Positions 9,052 through 17,940 of a stretch of 20,759 nucleotides of DNA are shown here, piece after piece (position 1 is the first letter of the stretch; every line of letters begins with the position of its first letter). The notes beneath the pieces were generated by a model that was not told the origin of the DNA, searched no databases, and saw only the letters and a program-made list of their open reading frames with translations. Source of the DNA: Isoetes engelmannii (Eukaryota > Streptophyta > Lycopodiopsida > Isoetales > Isoetaceae); contig JAANSK020277824.1 in assembly GCA_011763485.2 (NCBI GenBank), forward strand, positions 1 to 20,759, read 5' to 3'. The translations under genes were made by a program, and so were the position numbers.

Positions 9052-9068
9052 TCGCCGTTTGGCGACAT
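9049..9068. repeat. Short perfect hairpin
   Basis: ATGTCGCC and GGCGACAT form an 8-bp stem around the loop GTTT. It marks the right edge of segment B. The following 110 bp have a Glu-rich open frame ending in a stop at 9174-9176 that I cannot identify; it could be the tail of an old transposon gene. Confidence 0.5.
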
Positions 9069-9374
9069 GGTCTTCAGAGGCATCTGAAGAGGAAGCAGAG
9101 GCGCAACATTTCGACATGGAGGCACTAGGGTATGAAGAAAGTAGAGAATTGAGAGTCGGGAGAAGATTGGAATCGAGATAAGATATTTGTAGTTTGGGGT
9201 TTAGTTTAGGATTTATTAAGTATTACTTAGGGTATTATTTCGTATTTTGTATTTCGTAGTTCATTTTCAATATTACTGTCAGGTTGATATTGTATTATTT
9301 CGTATGAATCGCGCCCAGTGCGACAAATTTTTAATTTTGAGGACAATAGTGCGTATGTCCCAGTAGATGAATGA

Positions 9375-10866
9375 ACTTGCCACAATGATACGCAAGCAAA
9401 TTGGAGGTATTGGAGCTTAATCAATGCATTCACCAGTAGTATTGGGGTCTGCCAAAGATGCCCCATCTCTCCAACATTGTTCGGCCTTTACATTGACCAA
9501 TTAGAAAGCTAGCTCATTGACAATGGAGGTGGTAGGACCCACATTTTGCATCAGGTCATTTGGCAACTCATATATGCAGATGATGTCGACCTCCTAGCTC
9601 ACACTCTGGAGGACATGAAGTCTCACCTAGATTCCTTGGATGTGTTCTGTCGTGCCACGGACATGGACATGCTCGTCAATCTGGTTAAGACAAAGGTGGT
9701 CCTCATCTCATCCTCGCGGCATCCAAGCCCTCCACCATTCACTTCTCGAGGTCAAAATGTGGAGGTGGCACCCATCTACAAGTATTTGGGAGTGGAATTA
9801 GCTTCCACATTATGCTGGGACTCTTCTACATGATTGCGAGTGACAACAGGCTGGAAAGTGCTCTATGCAATGCAGAACAACAACCACAGAGCCTATCTGT
9901 TTGAGGCCATCAATCACATCTGTTCAAGGTGTTGGTGGAGCTCGTTCTTTTGTATGGAGTCGAAGTTTGGGGTCCTGTGGTATCCCTTACCACTTGGAAT
10001 AAGTTAGAGCAGATGCAGAAAGCCTTCTTGGCACGAGCACTCGGAGTGAAATCTACGATGCCATATGTCTGCCATCCGAATCCGGCTTACACTGTGGCAA
10101 TGGGGCTGCAGTATCTCAAGACTTGTTGGACGGATAAGAGAGCTCAGTGGTTGGCCAGATGGAATATTCAGGAGCACAGGTGCATACAAGTAGAAACAGA
10201 AGCAGATTGCGGCAGCCTGAGGTACTATCTTGACACTTGCTTCCTCAACAGACTTTGGGATTCCAAGGCCCTAGAGCAGGTCAAAATCGCACATTATAAG
10301 CACCATACAAATCCCATGCTGGAGCACAGCCCACAATGCTACTTGTGTTTCCATCTGCCCATGAAAACATGCAGGCTCATCACCTCCATTCGCACAAGTG
10401 CCCACCATCTTCGAATTGAAACAGGCGAATGGATTGGGGAGCCAGGCCAGGATAGGCTTTGTCAGTGCTGCCAGACGGGAGCTGTTTAAGATGAGTGCCA
10501 CACTTTCCAGAGCTGCCCGGCGCACATTTAGATCAAGACATACTATGCTCAATTACTCAGGCCCGATGATGCCCTACACATACGACTGAACACGGCCTCA
10601 GTACGATCATTGGGATCATACATTCAGGAGTTGATGGACATGAGAGCTCAGATATGCCCTCCAATAGCGTCCTAACGTGTGTATATCCTTCTCAAATATA
10701 TTTGTACAGCTTGTCAGCAAACTTATTGCTGCCACGGTTTTTCCCTCGAAAAACCTAAGGGGTCAAAGTTTTTTAATCCAGGTAGTAATATGCCTGCTGC
10801 ACTCTTGTATTGGGTCTCATAGGCCCATTGCCTCTGTGGACGATAAAAAAACAATTTAATTCAATT
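9375..10866 (+). mobile_element. 5'-truncated LINE, reverse transcriptase pseudogene with 3' tail
   Basis: The plus strand encodes the second half of a non-LTR reverse transcriptase. The region GVCQRCPISPTLFGLYIDQL (9444-9503) matches the conserved GVxQGCPLSPxLF block. The catalytic YADD box with flanking I and VDLL lies at 9573-9593, and a KYLGVEL thumb-like motif at about 9780-9800. A C-terminal zinc-knuckle-like RLCQCCQTG followed by DECHTFQSC lies at 10452-10518. The frame is broken by a TAG at 9510-9512, a TGA at 9831-9833 and later, a frameshift between 9834 and 9929, and a TAA at 10487-10489. The GC block carries QRC where QGC is usual. The 3' UTR ends CTCTGTGGACGATAAA and then TTCAA-type repeats at 10855-10866. 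The endonuclease domain and most of the palm are missing, as expected after incomplete reverse transcription. It is not functional. Confidence 0.9.
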
Positions 10867-10990
10867 CAATCCTGATGTTTGCAAACGCTGGATAGTATGG
10901 TACTCATCTTCAACCACTCCCATCTGACAACACTGACATATCCTAGTTTTACGGGGCTCACGACCCCATCGGCTTGGGAAATAAAATGAA
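10867..10990. mobile_element. Opposite-strand LINE fragment next to the main LINE tail
   Basis: On the minus strand 10868-10968 encodes SRWGREPRKTRICQCCQMG followed by VVEDEYHTIQ, clearly the same zinc-knuckle end as at 10440-10515 but intact in frame. It begins exactly where the plus-strand LINE tail ends. Its other side reads on the plus strand GGGAAATAAAATGAAATG (10976-10993), which looks like a LINE microsatellite tail. An inverted body next to a forward tail is the pattern left by twin-priming insertion. A second element broken by the first insertion is the alternative. Confidence 0.6.
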
Positions 10991-11154
10991 ATGAAATAAT
11001 ATGTATTATGTATGCGGGCCTTTCTGGCAAGGAGGGATGGAGAGGGAGAAGGTATCATAACAATATGTTCACATGATTATCTTGAGCCTCTTTTTTTTTC
11101 AACAAATTTGAGTTGGGATATACCCATATACCAAATTTTTATTTTATGGTAACG

Positions 11155-11225
11155 AACCTCAGGAAGAAAAATAAGACAAGATAAGATAAAGATAAGAACT
11201 TTTAACTCATAGAAAGCGGATATTA
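11155..11225 (-). mobile_element. Probable LINE 3' tail (minus)
   Basis: The minus strand reads GAGTTAAAAGTTCTTATCTT and then further TTATC-type repeats. This parallels the end of the LINE at 6171-6230 (GACGTTAAAAATTCTCTTATC). The body of the element is not recognisable, so this is only a likely short 3' remnant. Confidence 0.4.
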
Positions 11226-11266
11226 ACTCAGAGAAAGAAGATCTCGGAAACAATTTTGACCATGTC

Positions 11267-11294
11267 TTTTTTTTTTTTTTTTTTTTTTTTTTTT
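11267..11294. repeat. Poly-T tract (28 T)
   Basis: An uninterrupted run of 28 T. On the minus strand it is poly-A and might be the tail of a retroposed sequence, but no body was recognised. Confidence 0.8.
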
Positions 11295-11883
11295 GTGGGT
11301 GTAGTTAAAAACAATTTAGAATGTTGATTGTTAACCTTCTCTAAGAAGGGATGGAAGAATGTCACTCCTTATTTTTGGCTAGCACTTATGATTTGGGTGA
11401 TGATCCATTATTTTCATAGGAACTTGATGAGATTGTGAATCCTTTTTCATTAAGAAAAAAGAAAACCTTAGCTTTGATGCCTCCAGATAAGTTTTAAACA
11501 GGCAGAGTTGAGTGTTTGTAAAATTTCAGAGCCCAATTATGTAAGCTACCTCTAGTTGTTTTTGACATACTCCATGGTGCAGTCTTAAAGACTTTGATTC
11601 AATAGTTAGGTGCCAAAAATTTCAGATTTTGACAAGTATTGCCGCACGTTTATGCGCCAATGGAATATAGTTGCCACTTGCATTAATCCATCCTATGGAC
11701 GTTGACCAAACCCATATGTTTATAATGGATCCATATTTGATTAATATATAGTATCACCTTAACAAATACATGTTTATGTAATACACACAAGCAATGTCTA
11801 CTATTATACAATGGCATATTAGACAAAACATGTGGATGAGATCATGTTGAACTATCTACCAAATAAAAAATTTCACAGATACG
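11295..11883. other. AT-rich spacer, nothing recognised
   Basis: No coding region, repeat or RNA gene could be supported in this stretch. Confidence 0.4.
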
Positions 11884-11993
11884 ACTTCTTGATGTAGGTA
11901 CAAGGCATTCTGCTTGAATAATGAGGCAGAGGAGAATTACTTCTTGATGTAGTTACAAGGCATTCTTCTTGAAGAATGAGGCAGAGGAAAATT
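11884..11993. repeat. 55-bp tandem duplication, two copies
   Basis: Copies at 11884-11938 and 11939-11993 share ACTTCTTGATGTAG, TACAAGGCATTCT and AATGAGGCAGAGGA and differ at only a few positions. The second copy runs directly into a TATA box, so the duplication may lie in a promoter. Confidence 0.85.
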
Positions 11994-12000
11994 ATATAAG
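11993..12000 (+). promoter_or_regulatory. TATA box candidate upstream of the FCP1-like gene
   Basis: TATATAAG is an excellent plant TATA match. It stands about 510 bp before the predicted ATG at 12512. That would imply a long leader or a leader intron; acceptor-like sites occur at 12458 (TTTTTTGTTGTCCAG) and 12486 (ACATTCCAG). Its assignment to this gene is inferred from position only. Confidence 0.35.
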
Positions 12001-12511
12001 TCTGACATCGACAATTAGAAGTGATAAATAACGTTGACAAAAGCGCACACTCATCTCCACATGCACTGTTCCATGAGATGTGTATGATTATATGTGTAGG
12101 TATATTGAGTATATTTCTGTATAATGCGTGTAAGCTCTACAGTGGTACAACGAGGCGACATCTGGTGGTGGGATTATGTCTTAGCTAGAAAGTGATAATA
12201 AATTGGACGAAGAACATGTGGGGAGTTCAAGCAAGGACAAGTCTGATATTGCAAGATAATGCAACAATAAAAAAAATATATATTTAATTTTGAAGAACTA
12301 GAGACGATTTATATTAACTGAAAAACTAGTACAACGGGAACAATAACAAATATATTGAAAACTAGCTGGAAAAAATTGGTATGCAACATGAAAAAATATA
12401 TTGATGATGCAACATGGGTGGCTTAAAAAAACACGTGGTAGCGTTTTTTGTTGTCCAGTTCAACGTTGACTTGTTGGACATTCCAGTATAAGAAAGGCAG
12501 GGAACTGGTTG

Positions 12512-13252
12512 ATGCCGGACCTCGGTATCAGCCAAATGGTATCCATAATCTCCCACATATTGCATCCAGGGAATTGGGGCTCTGCAACGCTCAAGAAATT
12601 TCATCTGCATCATCTCAAGAGCCACAACCACAGATCAAATCAGCAGCATCAGACAATTTTACTGCCTCATCAATCAGAGCAGCACAAAGGCAAGCCTACT
12701 CTGGTTTTAGATTTAGATCAAACCCTTGTAGATTCAAGTTTTCATGACTGGAACAGTGGCCATGATTTTTTCCTTGATGTTGAGCATGAGAATGAAATAA
12801 TCAGAGTTTACATGTGGAAAAGACCAGGCCTTCAGCAGTTCTTGAAGGCTATGTCAGAGCATTATGAACTAGTCTTATTTACAGCAGCTGACAAAGTCTA
12901 TGCCAATCTGGCCTTGAATGTTATTGACCCTTTAGGGCTCATCTCTTACAGATTGTTCAAGGATTCCTGTACCAATGGGACTGTCAAAGATTTGTCTAGA
13001 CTAGGCAGAAATTTGAAGAGGGTTATCATTGTTGATGATAATCCCTCTTCTTATATTCTTAATACTGCTAATGGCCTGCCTATTGCTAGATTCTTGTTTC
13101 AAAACCGGAGCCACGACCGCGAGCTTCTTCATCTCATTCCATATTTGAGAGATGCTTCCAAACAATTGGATGATCTTACTGTTGCTGTTAAGAAGTGGAG
13201 AAAATTGCCTAGATTTCATCCTTCTCCTATGGTACAATACTACAGGAGATAA
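12512..13252 (+). CDS. FCP1/SCP-like HAD-family protein phosphatase
   Basis: A single-exon 246-aa protein with the FCP1-homology (NIF/Dullard/SCP) phosphatase fold, which dephosphorylates phosphoserine, classically on the RNA polymerase II C-terminal domain. Residues 30-46 are His/Gln-rich and unrelated to the enzyme. The catalytic loop LVLDLDQTLV has nucleophile Asp67 and general acid Asp69. Next come the W-K-R-P-G-L motif (about 102-107), LFTAAD with Thr124 (motif II), VKDLSRLGR with Lys159, and the metal-binding VDDNP (Asp175-Asp176). All key residues are present, so it is probably active. Small CTD phosphatases usually have DLDET and DNSP; here they are DLDQT and DDNP. The frame stays open upstream to 12470 without another ATG, so either 12512 is the start or an exon is spliced in at 12486. 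No BRCT or membrane segment is seen. The natural substrate is unknown. Confidence 0.85.
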   Translation: MPDLGISQMVSIISHILHPGNWGSATLKKFHLHHLKSHNHRSNQQHQTILLPHQSEQHKGKPTLVLDLDQTLVDSSFHDWNSGHDFFLDVEHENEIIRVYMWKRPGLQQFLKAMSEHYELVLFTAADKVYANLALNVIDPLGLISYRLFKDSCTNGTVKDLSRLGRNLKRVIIVDDNPSSYILNTANGLPIARFLFQNRSHDRELLHLIPYLRDASKQLDDLTVAVKKWRKLPRFHPSPMVQYYRR

Positions 13253-14527
13253 TTGTGATTCTTTAGCTGTTAGCGCGAATTTTGTTCATAGATTAATGAG
13301 ATTTGTTTGATCTGTTTTATTATTTCATACCACATACTTCATTCAATACACTGATTCCCATCAGGTTGACTTTGTACAAAGTTTACTTATTGAACATGCA
13401 TGCACATGAAAATTGGTGTAATGATGGCTTGACAATATGACAATATTTTATTATTATCTTTTAAAAATATGAGTGTTTCAACTTGTTTCCATATTTAGAT
13501 CAGGACCCTCATCATGTTATTTAAAATATCAGGACCCTCATCATGTTGGGATGTAGACGCCTCAACAAGAGAGGATACAGAGGAAGATCTAGACATATAA
13601 TTTCCTTATTTACCTGATATCATGCATGCAGAATATACGCTCTGTATTGTAACACTTCGATTGTGGCTCGCCATTCTAGTTTTAGAGCAGATCTTCCCAT
13701 CAAGCGGCCGAAACGATGTTACAAGCAATGGCAAAATAAACACATTCGTTGAAGTAAATGTTAGATGTGAAACAATCTTGTTTCCATGCGAATAGAAATC
13801 TTAATACATTTGTTTGCTATGACAGCCTCTAAGAGCATTATTAATGGAATCAGCCCAATCTCAAAATACATGTCACAGTCTGAAAACGGCTTGAAACTGA
13901 AAGTGCCTCCTCCAATTTTCTGTAAGTGGTTCAAACACACTTTCATGTTGGCAGACTCGAGATAGATAAACAGAAGAATTCACTTTGTCAAAACTGCTTG
14001 GAAATTGCCTCCTCCCTTCTTTTTGTGCAATGAATATTATTCAGAAAAATAGGATTATTGTTGAGAAGTCCCCTCAACAACTATTTGCCACATGTTACAG
14101 ATCTCATCCCCTCGATGTTGCCGATCCGTATTTGCAATCCTGATAATAATGATTTTGACAATTGGTGCACGGATGATAGAAAAGACTATCTGTCACTTTG
14201 TTTGTGCTATAATAGTGATGAATAATAAACTGTAGACTAGACAAATCATCCTGCCCTGTAAGGTCAACCCAATTTCCAGTATCTGGTAATATTATATTTT
14301 AAAGTTGAGGATTAAAATATGATACAAATTATTATCATGGCACATTTGAGATTTCTTAGTGCCCACGAATCATATTTGTCATGCTTACATGCTTGAACAA
14401 TGACATTACACCTCTCGAGTTTGGAGAAAGAATCATTCAAACAACGCATTGTTTTTTATTGTACAAACAATTGAGTTAAAGCAATGTAGCAAAAGATGAC
14501 TTTTTCAATCAGCTAATGAAGATCCTT
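13253..14527. other. Spacer between phosphatase and receptor kinase
   Basis: No gene recognised. A perfect 20-bp direct repeat, ATCAGGACCCTCATCATGTT, occurs at 13499-13518 and 13528-13547. A small hairpin (TTGTTGAG, 7-nt loop, CTCAACAA) is at 14058-14080. The start of the interval is presumably 3' UTR of the phosphatase. Confidence 0.45.
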
Positions 14528-14657
14528 GGAGGAAGAAGATGTCGCACCCAGGCCAGCCTAGCTAACTCATGCGGAGGAAGGATGTCGCACTAAATAAGCA
14601 TAAGAACACAACCTTGCACACTAGCTTCAATTGGAGCACGATCATATGGACTAACAC
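14528..14657 (+). promoter_or_regulatory. Proximal upstream region of the receptor kinase, with a direct repeat
   Basis: GGAGGAAGAAGATGTCGCAC (14528-14547) recurs as GGAGGAAGGATGTCGCAC (14573-14590), 45 bp away. A weak TATA-like TAAATAA follows at 14591-14597, about 60 bp before the ATG. The duplicated block may hold regulatory sites, but this is inferred only from position. Confidence 0.35.
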
Positions 14658-17246
14658 ATGGCTAGAGCTAAGGAGGTGGTTCCAGTTTCACATAAGGTAT
14701 TAGCTTGCTCTGTGATATTCATTTGGGTCTTAATTGTTCAGTCAATAGCAGCTGCAAAGATCAGTATTTCTCCCAGTTGGTCGATAATTAATAACCCGAC
14801 TGGGGAATATGGTATAATAGGCCAAGCAAAATTCAGGTACCTTGAAAATGAGGGATCAAGAGTACAAAGCGAAAATCAAACATTTTGTTTGGGTTTTCTT
14901 CACTATGAAGAATCTTCACTTTCCACTTTGTCCATCGTGATGATGGCCAAAAATGGAGAGACTGGAGATATAGGGATGCAGGTGTGGAGCGCCAACAGGG
15001 ACAACCTCGTCAAGGATGGTGCCATTCTTTCTGTCAACAAAAATGGGAATCTTGAGCTCTCAGATTCAAACAAAACATTAGTGTGGTCACCACAAATCAA
15101 AGAAGCCCAAAAGGTAGCAGCCATGGAGCTGCTTGATACAGGCAACCTGGTACTCTATGACAGCAACAACAACACACTGTGGCAGAGTTTTGATCACCCT
15201 ACAAATATTCTTCTTCCAGGGCAAAATCTCACACTAGGCATGCGACTTGTTAGTAATCTCACATCCTTAGATGGATCTTCCGGACATTATTCATTGGTGC
15301 TGGAGCAAAACGCTATAACATTTTATGAAAATTCAGGCAACAGTGGCCCTACCCCATATCGCAGGAGGAGTTTTTGGGGCCAAGATGTGAAACGTCCCTG
15401 CAGCTTATATCAGGCAGTGCTAGTATACAACATGTCTGGGGCATATCTGCAAGCAGTGAACAACACAGGTTTGAATAGGGACAACAGCCAAGTCTGCCTG
15501 CCTCTACAAGAAACTAGCTGGTTGATGTACGACGACTCATCATATGGATTTCAATGTTCAAGAACATGCCAAAAATTTATGAGACTAGAGAATGATGGCA
15601 ATTGGGGCAGCTATGTCTATCTCGATAAATCTCAGAGATGGAATACTCTTCCTGGTGCTTTCTCTTCTTGTCAGCTGCCTAGTTCCTGTGGATCTTATGG
15701 ACTTTGCTCTAAAGAGGGCCAGTGTACTTGCCCAAATCCACAGGGAAGAAATTGGTTCTGCCTCACAAATCCTGGTATGCCAAAGCAAGGATGCATTGCA
15801 CAGACGAATTTGACTTGTCATTCTAGGTTGCAAAGGATGGTTGAGATAAAAGGGCTAAGTTATATCTCTAATAATTTGCTTGAACCTCTGCAAAACATTC
15901 CTAATTCAGCAATTTGTGCACTTTCTTGCCTGTCCAACTGTTCCTGCGTTGCCGCCTTCTTTGCAGATTCTTCGCGCTCCTGCCATCACGTGGCAAATAT
16001 CAGGACACTGTATGAAACAGGCAATGACCATGACCTAGTCTATTTAAAAGTTCAAGAGCAGGCAAAATCAAAGAAGTCTCTCATAGTAGGTGCTCCAATA
16101 GGCTTAACCGTTCTCGTTTCACTTTGTTTAGTTTTGTTGATTTTTTTGAGAATAAGGCATATAAGAAAGAAAAGGAGAGCAGCACTGTCAGAGAACGAAG
16201 AAACCCTGAAAGGGTTGGCTGGATTGCCTCCAAGATTTTCGTCCAAGGAACTGCAAAAAGCTACAAAAGGGTTTTCTACAAAGCTTGGAAAGGGAGGATT
16301 TGGGGCAGTATATGAAGGTACACTTCCAGATGGCAAGCTTGTGGCAGTAAAGAAAATAGAAAGCAGCACTTATGCATTAAAACAATTCTTAGCAGAGGTA
16401 GCCACACTTGGAAGCATCAGTCACATAAATCTAGTTAGGCTCTGCGGGTTCTGTCTAGATGATATTCATCATATGCTTGTTTATGAGCTCATGCCCAATT
16501 CTTCTTTAGATAAGTGGCTGTTTAGAGAAGATAAGAAAACCTTAAACTGGGACACCAGATATCGAATTGCTCTGGGCACAGCTAGAGGCCTTGTTTACTT
16601 GCATGAAGATTGCAGAGATCCCATCCTTCATCTCGACATAAAGCCTCAAAACATCTTGCTGGATCACGATTTTACTGCCAAAGTGGCTGATTTTGGGTTG
16701 TCTAGGCTGGTCGAGCGAGATAAGAGCTTTCTTATAACCAAAATAGGAGGCACACCTGGATATATTGCACCGGAGGCCATCTTACACTCTATTGTAAACA
16801 AAAGATGCGATGTGTACAGCTTTGGAATTGTTCTGCTAGAACTAGTGGGTGGTCGGAGGCATTTCATAACAGACCTGGAAAAAAGCGAAGAAATTTACCT
16901 CCCAAGGTGGGTTCTGTTCAGTTTGAAAAAGGATCGGCTTGAAGATGTGGTGGATCCGAAGCTTGAAGGGATGTTTGAGAAGGCAGAAGCTCGTCTTCTG
17001 CTTCAAGTTGCTCTGCTGTGCATACAGGATAATCCTTCTGCAAGGCCTTCCATGATCCAAGTTGTAAAAATCTTGGAAAAAAGCGCAGGTGTGCCGGATC
17101 TTCCTCTTTCGCTAGAATCTCAGGTCATGTTGCATGCGTCCAATGCTGCCAGTGCCATCGTGGAGTCCAGCTCAGCCCTACACGCCAGCTCCCCAATACA
17201 TGTTTTTACCTCTTCAGAATGGAGCAACCGTCTCATGGCGAGATAG
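14658..17246 (+). CDS. G-type lectin S-receptor-like Ser/Thr kinase, SD2-5-like
   Basis: A complete intronless gene for an 862-aa plasma-membrane receptor kinase. It has a signal peptide (about 1-33), a B-lectin domain (about 75-225, with VWSANRD at 109-115, MELLDTGNLVLYD and LWQSFDHPT), an EGF-like Cys region (338-360, CGSYGLC and CTC), a PAN-like Cys-rich region (about 379-465), a transmembrane helix (475-497) and a basic stop-transfer RIRHIRKKRR. The kinase domain (about 541-806) is complete: glycine loop GKGGFG (544-549), Lys565, Glu580, catalytic HLD with Asp660 and Asn665, DFG 678-680 and APE 704-706. Leu replaces Arg before the catalytic Asp, so it is a non-RD kinase, the class linked to immune-type receptors. 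Layout and kinase sequence fit the SD2-5 branch. Such receptors act in defence and stress signalling; the ligand is unknown. ATG 14658 directly precedes the signal peptide. No break is seen, and it is probably functional. Confidence 0.95.
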   Translation: MARAKEVVPVSHKVLACSVIFIWVLIVQSIAAAKISISPSWSIINNPTGEYGIIGQAKFRYLENEGSRVQSENQTFCLGFLHYEESSLSTLSIVMMAKNGETGDIGMQVWSANRDNLVKDGAILSVNKNGNLELSDSNKTLVWSPQIKEAQKVAAMELLDTGNLVLYDSNNNTLWQSFDHPTNILLPGQNLTLGMRLVSNLTSLDGSSGHYSLVLEQNAITFYENSGNSGPTPYRRRSFWGQDVKRPCSLYQAVLVYNMSGAYLQAVNNTGLNRDNSQVCLPLQETSWLMYDDSSYGFQCSRTCQKFMRLENDGNWGSYVYLDKSQRWNTLPGAFSSCQLPSSCGSYGLCSKEGQCTCPNPQGRNWFCLTNPGMPKQGCIAQTNLTCHSRLQRMVEIKGLSYISNNLLEPLQNIPNSAICALSCLSNCSCVAAFFADSSRSCHHVANIRTLYETGNDHDLVYLKVQEQAKSKKSLIVGAPIGLTVLVSLCLVLLIFLRIRHIRKKRRAALSENEETLKGLAGLPPRFSSKELQKATKGFSTKLGKGGFGAVYEGTLPDGKLVAVKKIESSTYALKQFLAEVATLGSISHINLVRLCGFCLDDIHHMLVYELMPNSSLDKWLFREDKKTLNWDTRYRIALGTARGLVYLHEDCRDPILHLDIKPQNILLDHDFTAKVADFGLSRLVERDKSFLITKIGGTPGYIAPEAILHSIVNKRCDVYSFGIVLLELVGGRRHFITDLEKSEEIYLPRWVLFSLKKDRLEDVVDPKLEGMFEKAEARLLLQVALLCIQDNPSARPSMIQVVKILEKSAGVPDLPLSLESQVMLHASNAASAIVESSSALHASSPIHVFTSSEWSNRLMAR

Positions 17247-17340
17247 AAAGCATCTAGGCTATGTTTGAGTTTTACAAAGGAAAACATTCTACAGAAGAAA
17301 GCATCTATGTTTGAGTTTTACAAAGGAAAACATTCTACAG
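17245..17340 (+). repeat. Tandem duplication at the kinase stop codon
   Basis: AGAAAGCATCTA, then ATGTTTGAGTTTTACAAAGG and AAAACATTCTACAG, occurs at 17245-17294 and again at 17296-17340. The first copy has five extra bases (GGCTA). It starts inside the TAG stop of the kinase gene, so the duplication lies in its 3' UTR. Confidence 0.9.
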
Positions 17341-17494
17341 ATACAAATACAGAATTTGAATACCAATTTCTTGTTGATTCTCTTAGAGCCAACAATGTAA
17401 CATCTCCATCTGCTTTGGGTTTCTAGAAAATGTATGCCATCATTGTATAAAGCAAATATATCATCTAGGCAAACTTGTACCATCAAAAGAAGGG

Positions 17495-17500
17495 AATAAA
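17495..17500 (+). terminator. Candidate polyadenylation signal of the receptor kinase
   Basis: A canonical AATAAA lies about 250 bp after the stop codon in T-rich sequence. The distance suits a plant 3' UTR. It is inferred from the motif and position alone. Confidence 0.4.
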
Positions 17501-17701
17501 AATTTAAGTTGTTTCTCCAGAAAGTTTGCCCAAACCTTTTTTTAGCCCCTCGAGCGTATAAAGACAAGGTCAGGGCTATGATTTTGGGAAGTTTATGTAG
17601 CCAGAATGGTATATAAAAATCCGATGGTGGTATCGTGAGTTGTTACATGTGTTTCTGTGTGTGGCTTATGGATAAGTGCCAAGGTCTGATTATGGGGTAG
17701 A

Positions 17702-17925
17702 TAACGCCCTGGCCAGAGGGCGTTATGGGAATAACATTCAAGGGCATTATGGTCATGGTAGCGCACGCCCTCGCCATTTTGGCCATGGTCAAACGCCCGA
17801 GAATGTTATTCCCATTAACGCCCGAGGGCCATGGCATTATCGGCCTTAACACCCTCCTTCGAGGGTTTTATGAGTGTTATCACTAGGATGTTATGGGCCC
17901 TTCACCATAACGCCCTAGGGCGTTA
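17702..17925. mobile_element. Palindrome-rich foldback/MITE-like element
   Basis: The left end holds TAACGCCCT, six bases, then AGGGCGTTATGG (17702-17728). The right end holds CCATAACGCCCTAGGGCGTT ending in A (17906-17926 region), whose inner TAACGCCCTAGGGCGTTA (17908-17925) is a perfect 18-bp palindrome. The ends are inverted complements of each other apart from the six-base insertion. Inside, GGGCGTTATGGGAATAACAT (17718-17737) pairs with ATGTTATTCCCATTAACGCC (17803-17822) with one bulge. If the flanking TA is a target duplication, the element is 220 bp with ACGCCCT ends, as in Tc1/mariner-type MITEs. There is no coding capacity. Confidence 0.6.
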
Positions 17926-17940
17926 AAGGCTATTTTAGGC

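Noticed and set aside
9227-9466. Minus-strand ORF of 79 codons overlapping the start of the LINE
   Set aside because: The conserved reverse transcriptase block lies on the plus strand over the same bases, so the minus frame is a shadow.
12448-12747. Plus-strand 99-codon ORF overlapping the phosphatase N-terminus
   Set aside because: It is the +1 shadow of the phosphatase gene; the phosphatase frame carries the full set of catalytic motifs.
14058-14080. 8-bp hairpin TTGTTGAG/CTCAACAA as a terminator or regulatory stem
   Set aside because: Short stems of this kind are expected by chance in AT-rich plant DNA, and rho-independent terminators do not apply in a nuclear genome.
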